Assembly: GCA_020698575.1 (NCBI GenBank)
Contig: CM036247.1
Location: 2,751,407-2,815,406 of the forward strand
DNA from: Bostrychus sinensis
Taxonomy: Eukaryota > Chordata > Actinopteri > Gobiiformes > Eleotridae
Direction of reading: 5' to 3'
Length of the DNA stretch: 64,000 nt
Shown: positions 56,562-64,000 of the stretch, piece after piece
Layout of the letters: every line of letters begins with the position of its first letter
Position numbering within the stretch: the stretch's first letter is position 1
The notes under the pieces: model-generated
What the model was told of the DNA's origin: nothing
What the model saw: only the letters and a program-made list of their open reading frames with translations
Databases searched by the model: none
Program-made: the position numbers and the translations under genes

Positions 56562-57109
56562 TTACTCTTTTTCCACTTTGCAGAGCCTCAGAGCAGAGTC
56601 CTGACCCCAGACTCTGAAAATGGGAAACAGTGGGTCAGTGAACTTTGCTTTAAACGTGTGCAAATGTGTGAGAGACTTTTCAGAAGAGACTTTGTAGAAA
56701 GACAGAATCCCGGCTTCCCAGTCCAAGTACACGGCCAGTCTTTGAGATCCACACAGAGGGACCGGGACCACCACGCTCCTGTAGTTGTGGTAGGCTCTGT
56801 ATTCGTGGGCAGAGCAGTGGAGGCTCCAGGACACCGGGTTGTATCCCATCACACTGTCGTTGTCCATTCCTTTGCGTCTGATGCTTTTGTAAGTGACTCC
56901 GATGGCTACCCAGTTCCCGCGCCACTCCACTTCCCAGTAACAGCGGGACGTCAGGTCGGGCTCCAGCAGGACCTGGGCCCAGTACAGGAAGCGGTCTGGG
57001 TGCTCCGGGTACGGCTGCTCCACTAATCCCTGACGTACCTCGCGTTTGTCGTCAGAAAAGATCAGCTGTTTTTGAGCAGTGTTCATGTCCACAGTGAGAT
57101 CACAGGCGT
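56562..57109 (-). CDS. NLR exon 8, PRY-SPRY (B30.2)
   Basis: 548 nt after acceptor TTTCTCCAG, running YACDLTVDMNTAQKQLIFSD through PYPEHPDRFLYWAQVLL and RCYWEVEWRGNW to FPIFRVWGQDSALRLCKVE and stop. Complete domain of about 180 residues with PRY and SPRY halves. Closely similar in its middle to the B30.2 of the finTRIM-like gene at 33.4 kb. Confidence 0.9.
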
Positions 57110-60100
57110 CTGGAGAAACAGAATCCCATGTTAGCAGTGAAGGAAATATAATTTTGCTGGTAACATTTTTGCTTTGTTAATTTGGCAAAGCATTGCAGCA
57201 GTTCTCCTTCAGTCATCTTCTGCCATTTCATTCCTTCTAGGACTGTGGACCAGTCCCAACTTTAGTCACAGACAAACAGCCATACTTTTATTCACATTTG
57301 TTCACTATGGGCATTTCAGGAGTATATTTAACTTGTTTTTGGACAGTGGGATAAATTCCTCATGTTGTGTGCCAACAGCAAAAGGAAGAACCTGGAAAGC
57401 TACAAACAGGTTTGCTGTTATTGGCAGGACTGCTGAATTGCTTATTACTTGCCTAGATATCAGGGTTTCCCACCAATTTATCCTGAGGCTATGGGGGTAA
57501 ATATTTCCAAGAATATATTGTGATTTTTTTATTTATTGTTTGTTTTATCTGCTTATTATGTAAAGGTATATTTAAAATATTTAGCCATTAAGGCTATTAT
57601 TAATCTTTTGCATTTTTATTAATTTTCTTTCATTATAATTTTTATGTCAAAAATGTTCCAGTGATTACTACATTATATACATTTTTTGTGTCACCCATGT
57701 AGATTTTTAAAGGTTTTTTATATTATTATAACTGTAGCATTCAAGAGAGGCAGAATTAGACACCTGGTGGGCCGCCATAATCTTCTGATTTAATGGGAAA
57801 CACTAGATAATGTATGTAGGGTCTGTTAACAGTTTAATCTTTAAATTTCTATATTTTTCTATTGTTCTATTATTACATACATGCACTCGTATACATGAGC
57901 TCATTCTCATTTGCATAACTCAGTATATTCAGAGATATCTTGCCAAGGTTGAGTCTCACAGTTGGCGTTGCTGGCAGGATCCATTCTGTAAATGCAGAGC
58001 AGAGGACTAAACATACTTACATTTTCTGAGTCCAGGTTTAAACCAGTGTTCCGCGTTGTGGTCAACTCTGTTCAACACAGAACACAACATTTAGATGATT
58101 TCTGGAAGGCTGTGCCTAAAATATTAACCAAGGCCATGTTTGTACCTGAGTTTGATGAGTTCGCAGTGGGCCTCATCCAAAGCCTCAGAAAGAAGCTCTA
58201 CTCCTTTTTCTGTGAGGTGGTTGTAGCTCAAATCCAGCTCCTTCAGATAAGTCGGGTTGGCTGTCACTGCTTCGGACAGAATTGTACATGACTTTTCTGT
58301 GAGGTTACAGAAGGACAGCCTGAAACAGAGAAGAATGATGAGAGATAAACGTCATTAATTATGCTCAGTGTAATGAGAGACCTGTTGTTGTTTTGCTCCT
58401 AAGAATTATTCAGTTCCAGTGGTTGTTCAGACTTGGCATGAATATAGTTGTATATGTCACTTCAAAAATTAGACATTGCATTTGAAATAAATGCACCGAG
58501 TAAAATAAGAAGTAGTAAGTAGTCCTTTCTTCTTGGGTTATGGATGAGCTGTTTAATGGCATTGCTGTGACTGACCTTCAGTAAGCTTTGGTTATGTGTC
58601 CATATATGGACATTGTCTGGTCATTGCAGTTGCACAAACCCCTGCCATAAAACTTTGGTTTATGCATGATTGGTGAATCCTATATAGACATTTGTTACTT
58701 CTGACTAACTAGCATTTGAAGCATGTGTCATGCTACTGCCATGCAAAGGTGACCCAATGTCATTCAATTACAAGAGTAACTTTGCTGTTGAAGAAGTCAC
58801 ACCTGAGAGCCTCCAGCCGACTGCAGGGGTCTCTCAGCCCTTTGCAGAGCCACTCCAGTCCTGAGTCTCCAATGTCGTTGTCACTCAGATCCAAATCTTT
58901 GAGACCAGATTGGACCAGGACCGAAGCCAGAGACTTACAGCAGGCTGAGGTCAGACCACAGCGGTTCAACCTATAGAGAACAGGAACAGAGAAATTAGGC
59001 AAGAGAACTTAATGGACAGAAGTAGCTCTGTATACAGCAGTTTGTACAGATGTTTTTAACTGTGCTGACTAACCAGAGTGCGGTGAGCCTGCAGAGAGGG
59101 CTCTTTAGTCCCTCACACAGCTGCACCAGGCCTGAGTCCTGTAGCGGGTTATCGCTGAGGTTCAGATGGAGCAGTTCATTAGAGACTGAGCTCAGAGCGG
59201 AGCTGAGGCGGTCACAGCTCTGAATGGACAGACTGCAGTCATTCAGCCTAGAAATACATGCAGACAGTGTCAATGGAGGATCATCCACAGATCAGAGCCT
59301 GAAGGTTTGACCTTGTAAAACATTGGCACTCACACAGCAGCCCGAGAGGCAGAGACAGCTGGTAACAGCCTAAGCAGACCCTCCTCAGAGCCACAGAACT
59401 TCTTCAGCTGGAGCTCCTCTGGTTTCTCTGCTGAGGTCAGTAACAGGAAGTTGAGAGCAGCCCATTGGGCAGGTGAGCTCTGGTCCATGACTGAGTCCTG
59501 GTCTGAGTCCAGCCGCGTCTGTATCTCGTCAAGCAGAGAGTGTTCATTCAGCTCGTTCAGACAGTGGAACAGGTTTATGTATCTGAAAAGACAGAAGATA
59601 ATCCAGAAACATCTCCTACTGTACATACAGTAAGTAAAGTGAGGTCCTACCTGTGAGGATCAGGACAGAGGCTGACCCGCTCCTGGAGGTAGGTCCACTG
59701 TCTGTCTGTGGCTCTCAGCCTCACAGCCTCTCACTTGGATGTGCAGCTGTGTGAGCAGAGACTGGCTGGACTCCAGGGACAGTCCCAGCAGGAACCTGAG
59801 GAACAGGTCCAGATGGCCCTGGTGGTCCCTCAGAGCCCGGTCCACTGCAGATCTGTGCAGGTGGGACAGAGGCAGGTTTGAAGACTTCTGCTTCTTCTCC
59901 ATCAAGTTGATTCCTTCCTCACAGAAGGAGACGTGAACGTACAGCGCTGCCAGAAACTCCTGAACGGACAAATGGACAAAACAGAAGATCTTGTGTCCTC
60001 CACAGGTCTCCTCTCTGAACACCTGAGTGCAGACGCCTGAGTAAACTGCTGCTTCTTTGACATCAAGGCCACACTCTTTCAAATCCTCTTCATAGAAAAT

Positions 60101-62434
60101 CAAGTTTCCTTTCTGTAGCTGTTCGAACGCCAGTTTGGACAGAGACAGAATCACCTTGTTGTTGCTTTTTGTGTCCAGTTCTTCCTCTTTTCCATATTTT
60201 TGCAGTCATTTTCTTTATCTGATGGGCCAGAAAGTGGATGTACATCTGTGTCAAAGTCTTTGGCAACTTTCCACTTCCAGGACTGGCACACATTTTTCCA
60301 AGGACAATGGACGCAATCCAGCAGAAGACAGGAAGGTGGCACATAATGTAGAGACTACGAGATGAACGTATGCTGGCAATGACTCTTCTGGCGAGATCCT
60401 CATCCTGGATTTTCTTGAGGAAGTACGCCTCCTTCTGGAGGTTGTTGAACCCTCGGATCTCGGTCACACGGTGGATTAATGTTGGGGGGACAGACCCGGC
60501 CGCAGCAGGACGAGTGGTGATCCACAGCTGGGCGTTGGGCAGCAGGTTTCCCTTGATCAGGTTGGTCAGTAAGGCGTCTACAGGCATCGCTGTGGCTGCA
60601 TCTGTGGATTTGTAGTTTGTGGTGAAGTCCAGGTGCAGTCTGCATTCGTCCAGTCCGTCCAAAATCAACAGCACTTTGTACTGAGAGACGTCTGTGATTC
60701 TGGATTCTTTTAGACCTGGACAGAAGTCCTGCAGCAGCTCCATCAGAGTCTTCCTCTGGTTCTGGAGCAGATTCAACTCTCGAAAAGCCAGAGGGAAGAG
60801 CAGCTGGATGTCCTGGTGGGCCCTGCCCTCACACCAGTCCAGGATGAACTTCTGAACCAGGACAGTTTTCCCGATCCCTGCGATTCCATTGGTGAGGACA
60901 GTCCGGACGGACGTGTCTCTGTCTGAAAATGTTCTGAAAATGTCTCTGCTGTGGATGGAGGGAGAGTCTGGAGTCTTCCGTTTGTTAAAAGCCTGTTCGA
61001 TCTGACGGATCTCATGTTCTTGGTGGACCTCTCCACGTCCTTCTCTCAGATAAACTTTGGTGTAGATCTTTGTCAAAGGCACAGGCCACTGCTGTGTCCT
61101 CAGCTCCTCAATAATACACTCATTCTTCTGTTTCAATAATAATTTTAACTTCCTCTGGTACAACTCCAGGATGCCATAATGACCTGAGGAAAGAAGAAAC
61201 ACAACAAATATTTCAAAATATTTAGCTGGTTGTCCACTTCTAGAACTACCTCCTTAATTTGGTGGAGGGGTTTCAGTGCCTGACTGATCCTAGGAGCTAT
61301 GTTGTTTGGGCTTTATGGCCCACAGTCACTTTGCTGGAGGTAAAGGAGCCAGCACTTGTGTGGGAGGTTGAGAAGAATCGCCTCTCACTAGCTATGGTCT
61401 GAATAGCTATAGTGAGTACTTTTCTAAAACTCCCTTGGGGCGAGGGGTACCTGAGGGACAAACTCAAACATATTGTGAGGATCTGTTGGGTCTGCCTGAA
61501 CCTTCTGTCAGAAAGGTGAACTTCAAACAGATTCCAAGGGAGGCTGGGGACATTGAGTCCAAGTAAGCAAAGGTAAAGCTGAAGAAGGAGTCCTTGTAAG
61601 ACTTGTGGCACTCCTGAGGCAGTGACAAGTATTGTCCAGCCAAGCGTTCTGCACCCCAGATTGCAAATGATCAGGTCTGGGAAAAGTTTGGGGAGATTCT
61701 GGCAAACTGTTAGGTGCTGCAGGAAGCTGAACCAGTGCTTTACCAACACCTTTTACAGTGGAGGTGGGGAGCTCTTGACCTCTACTGGGGACACAGTGGC
61801 ATGGTGGAAGGAATACTTTGAGCATCACCTCAATTCCACCAACACGCCTTCCCCTGAAGAAGTTACTGCGGTCAAAAAGACCCTCAGTGGTTAGGCAGTG
61901 GATGAGATCTGCCTTGAGTACCTTAAGGCAGGACCCCTGCACTCAGTACCTCTAGGGGTGGTGCCTTTGGAGATTGAAAGATAGATCATCATCTGACATG
62001 AGTTTCCCCCTCAGGGCTAGTCCTTTAGAGAGAGGTGCTCTGTGACGTTGAGCAGCTCAGAGTAGACCCTGCTCCTGAACGTTTATGCCACACCGAGAGG
62101 AGGCCATGTGATGATCCCAAGACGTGTTGGAAGGACTATGCCTTCAAAAAAATAGTATGTTTATCTGGTTTAATCTATCTTTTTTTAGACAAAGCCAACA
62201 GATAAAAGTGGTCCACAGTTTCTTACTTTGCTCCAGGGTCAAGGCGTGTTGATCCTCCTTCATGGACCTTAAAACGTAGAGCGCGATTTTCAGAGCCGCT
62301 TCTTTGGCGTCACCGTCTCCAATCAGATCTTCCTCCTGGACTTCATCCGAAATGCTGTAGTCTTGGTCAGAAATGACTCTCTTGTGTGAAGCCAGAGCTT
62401 GTTTTAACAGATCCACAGACTTCAGCTCAAACAT
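56562..62434 (-). CDS. NLRC3-like receptor (FISNA-NACHT-LRR-B30.2), eight exons
   Basis: Predicted cytosolic pattern-recognition receptor of the fish-expanded NLR family. Minus-strand exons: 62434-62227, 61183-59651, 59582-59334, 59247-59074, 58970-58803, 58319-58146, 58067-58021, 57109-56562. All boundaries are GT/AG and all phases agree if two single extra bases in exon 2 are discounted (T-run 60197-60201 and GG 59692-59693 on the plus strand). The total is then 3,099 nt, 1,032 residues. As read, exon 2 stops at 60090. Order: short N-terminal region, FISNA-NACHT with GIAGIGKT (Walker A) and LLILDGLDECR (Walker B), winged-helix/HD region, LRR exons, B30.2. TTTATT at 56518-56523 is a possible poly(A) signal. 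Upstream exons may lie beyond 62434; none was recognised. The intron between exons 1 and 2 holds a LINE fragment. Confidence 0.88.
57110..58020. other. Intron between NLR linker and B30.2 exons
   Basis: 911 bp of AT-rich sequence; nothing coding recognised. Confidence 0.6.
58021..58067 (-). CDS. NLR linker exon 7 (47 nt)
   Basis: Encodes VDHNAEHWFKPGLRK, the short conserved exon joining LRRs to B30.2. Acceptor TTGAACAG, donor GTAAGT. The phases fit both neighbours exactly. Confidence 0.85.
58146..58319 (-). CDS. NLR LRR exon 6
   Basis: 174 nt: LSFCNLTEKSCTILSEAV ... LKELDLSYNHLTEKGVELL ... ELIKLR. Acceptor TGTTTCAG, donor GTACAA. Confidence 0.85.
58803..58970 (-). CDS. NLR LRR exon 5
   Basis: 168 nt, same phase: LNRCGLTSACCKSLASVL ... 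LKDLDLSDNDIGDSGLEWL ... LEALR. Donor CTCAG|GTGTGA. Confidence 0.87.
59074..59247 (-). CDS. NLR LRR exon 4
   Basis: 174 nt, phase-2 cassette: LNDCSLSIQSCDRLSSAL ... LLHLNLSDNPLQDSGL ... LCRLTALW. One RI-type double LRR unit; 174 nt is the usual size. Confidence 0.88.
59334..59582 (-). CDS. NLR exon 3, pre-LRR
   Basis: 249 nt, YINLFHCLNELNEHSLLDEI to SASRAAV, the conserved exon before the LRRs. Acceptor TTTTCAG, donor GTGAGT. Confidence 0.85.
59651..61183 (-). CDS. NLR exon 2, FISNA + NACHT + helical domains
   Basis: 1,533 nt as read. Starts in the SHYGILELYQRKLK block, has the FISNA segment (TKIYTKVYLREGRGEV), then Walker A near 60880-60900 and Walker B near 60635-60670. The second half continues LSKLAFEQLQKGNLIFYEED and FVHLSVQEFLAAL, standard in fish NLRs. 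Two +1 shifts, one in an A5 run and one at CC, break the frame. Apart from these there is no internal stop in about 510 codons. Confidence 0.88.
61260..62145 (+). mobile_element. LINE fragment in NLR intron 1
   Basis: Plus-strand translation reads RFWQTVRCCRKLNQCFTNTF, then GGELLTSTGDTVAWWKEYFE and VDEI...EYLKAG, the segment just before and into reverse transcriptase of a common fish non-LTR element. A 3'-terminal CACCGAGAGGAGGCCATGTG piece follows at 62092 with the middle deleted. Antisense to the NLR. Confidence 0.7.
62227..62434 (-). CDS. NLR exon 1, N-terminal region
   Basis: 208 nt after acceptor TTTTGCAG, opening directly with ATG (MFELKSVDLLKQ). The end (AAKEAALKIALYVLRSMKED-like) resembles the last helices of a PYD/death-fold domain. 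It ends LEQ plus one base, donor GTAAGA. Whether this ATG is the real start or an internal Met is open. Confidence 0.65.
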
Positions 62435-62878
62435 CTGCAAAATAAAATGGAGTCACAAACATTTATTTACTTTCCAGCAAGTTAACTGCGACAAATGGAC
62501 AAACACAAATGGACAGTGTTTGTATTCAAAGATTTCAAATTGCCCTTTGATAGCATCTGCTGGCCATGGGGCAGTGGGCAGTTTATCAGCAAACAGCAAT
62601 GTCTTTCCATTCATCAATAATAAGATAGAAAAAAGAATGTTTCCTTCCCATTTCCTTTTGTTTATTGCACATTGATCTGGAGTCAGTTTAAGACATCATC
62701 TTTCTGCTACTTACAATCCTGTCTTAAAGGCTGTACCTCGGCGTTTTGTGAGTGAAGCAGCTTGTTCCTCCCCAGAGTAGAGGAGGAGCACCACCATAAG
62801 CTGAGGTTTACCATCTTATCTGGCAACACAGTCAATGGCAGCCATTTTGTTGAAATGGCATGTGCTGAAGTGACATGA
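62435..62878. other. Upstream of NLR exon 1, nothing recognised
   Basis: Probably intron or 5' flank. A minus frame at 62707-63129 overlaps the next transposon and shows no domain. Confidence 0.4.
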
Positions 62879-63637
62879 GGCTCGTTCGAGATGAACTGTG
62901 CCTCGCCTGGATTGTGAACGAGAGTGCACGGCTGCAACAGGAGCAGGGGAAATACGCCTGTACTGAAGTCGGACAGTTTGTGGCTCAGATCACGCACCAT
63001 CACGCCCGTTGGATATGATTTTGAAAATAAATGCATTAAACTGATTTGTAAGAACTTTTCTGTCCAGTGCTTAACCACAATCTGTGCGTAAATGAGGTGC
63101 TCTTTTGGAGCACACAACACGAGGCACATTCAGCAGTGATTCTTAGCTTTTATGTCTAAGTTTACATATTATAAAAGTTAAACAGCCTTCTATAACAGCA
63201 GATATTGTGCACAATCTTTTTAATAATATTCTACTTCACACTGAGCAGCAGGGCACAAAGTTTATCCAGGTCAAAACTGTTACTTTAGTCTGTATTTAAA
63301 AAAAAAGAGGCAGGGGAGGAGGAGAGGAGGGCAGTGAAGTGTCCTGCGTTACGTTTCTGATCAGCACTGAAGCTCAGATCCAATCACCTGTTCGTCACCG
63401 CTGACAGGTGGGCGTTTTCCCATCATGCACTGAGCCAAGCAGCCTCCGCAGTTGCTCCTGATGCCCTGCAGGGGGCTCAGGCGCTGGTCTCGTTTGGATC
63501 TCACAAGGTTTCGGTGACCGTCGCACTCGTGACATCAGAGCAAGTCAGGAACAAGTCGGACACAAATCTAACCTGAGCACTGCGCACAGACCCACACTGA
63601 TCAAAACTGCGCAGGTCTAGCTCATCTCGAACGAGCC
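62879..63637. mobile_element. DNA transposon with 16-bp perfect inverted ends
   Basis: GGCTCGTTCGAGATGA at 62879-62894 is exactly inverted at 63622-63637. The flanks do not show a clear duplication, so the superfamily is open. The interior has CpG-containing and GA-rich blocks; no transposase seen. Confidence 0.65.
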
Positions 63638-64000
63638 TATTGCCATTTTGACTGATTGATCATGTGACCTTCAGCTGTGTATTTAATGCCAGTGACTTCC
63701 TGTTTCCTGTAAATTCAAACTGATGAAGGTGTTTGGATGAACACTGAAACGTCTTAGAGGAAAAACAAACTTAATAAAATAATATCCAGTAGATTTAGAG
63801 AATTGTTTGTGTATTTGTCAACCTGGATGTGTAACCATGAACCTACATAGATTAACTGACACACTACTGCGTTCTCCCATCGTCTGTAACTTGTGTCCAG
63901 CAGAACACAAGAATTCAGAAACTTTTATTATTTAGATTTTTACTTAAAATACGCTCAAAAACTATTATGACATTCAGTGGGCAGAACTAATTTGAACTTT
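63638..64000. other. Repeat-derived flank
   Basis: The motif GGATGAACACTGAAACGTC near 63735-63753 is frequently seen in dispersed fish repeats (from memory), but no element ends were defined. No gene to the window end. Confidence 0.35.

Noticed and set aside
61297..61942. Two long minus-strand frames in NLR intron 1 as extra NLR exons
   Set aside because: The plus strand of the same DNA encodes clear LINE reverse-transcriptase blocks, and the minus frames have no NLR motifs.
62707..63129. 140-codon minus frame as an upstream NLR exon
   Set aside because: It lacks PYD or CARD-like features, overlaps the transposon at 62879-63637 and does not end at a matching donor.

Overview
The window is vertebrate nuclear DNA, almost certainly from a ray-finned fish. 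The evidence is: split genes with consensus GT/AG sites; tandem C2H2 zinc-finger genes with TGEKP linkers; a TRIM E3 ligase of the fish finTRIM/TRIM16-like kind; a second RING/B-box/PRY-SPRY gene; and a fish-type NLR (FISNA-NACHT-LRR-B30.2). Between them lies a dense layer of hAT, PIF/Harbinger-like, piggyBac-like and pogo-like elements and of L1- and L2-like LINEs. Zinc-finger, TRIM and NLR-B30.2 genes expand together in fish immune/genome-defence regions, the long arm of zebrafish chromosome 4 being the best known.

Layout. 1-5.5 kb: zinc-finger gene 1 (ZNF-A), its 3' flank and an hAT-like element with perfect 8-bp target duplications. 5.5-21.5 kb: zinc-finger unit 2 (ZNF-B), with a 5' noncoding exon near 6.17 kb, a long intron full of transposons and a 2.78-kb 10-bp minisatellite, the finger exon at 17.0-18.2 kb, and a 3' flank carrying two more hAT-like insertions. 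21.5-28.5 kb: zinc-finger unit 3 (ZNF-C), with a copy of the noncoding exon near 24.01 kb and the finger exon at 26.86-27.97 kb. 28.5-32.3 kb: an L1-type LINE inside duplicated sequence, then a decayed zinc-finger pseudogene (ZNF-D). 33.4-35.0 kb: intact intronless finTRIM-like gene on the minus strand. 36.4-51.5 kb: a segmental duplication (36.4-38.5 and 50.4-51.5 kb) around a two-exon TRIM gene on the plus strand (41.7-48.8 kb), whose intron holds an antisense L2-like LINE and a piggyBac-like element. 51.5-56.3 kb: gene-poor, repeat-rich. 56.5-62.4 kb: eight-exon NLR gene on the minus strand.

Working together (inference): zinc-finger proteins of this type usually bind DNA, often repeats; TRIM proteins are ubiquitin ligases that use B30.2 domains to recognise targets; NLRs are cytosolic sensors, here with the same B30.2 recognition module. 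No operon-like coupling is expected; the link is shared genomic context and birth-and-death evolution.

Coding state. Both TRIM genes are intact. ZNF-A, ZNF-C and the NLR are open apart from isolated single-base insertions (three, one and two respectively). Discounting the two NLR insertions makes all its exon phases agree and gives about 1,032 codons. These could be recent lesions or residual assembly insertions. ZNF-B is cut short by a 2-bp deletion and ZNF-D is dead. No rRNA, tRNA, CRISPR or bacterial feature was seen. All assignments come from reading the sequence; no database search was run.
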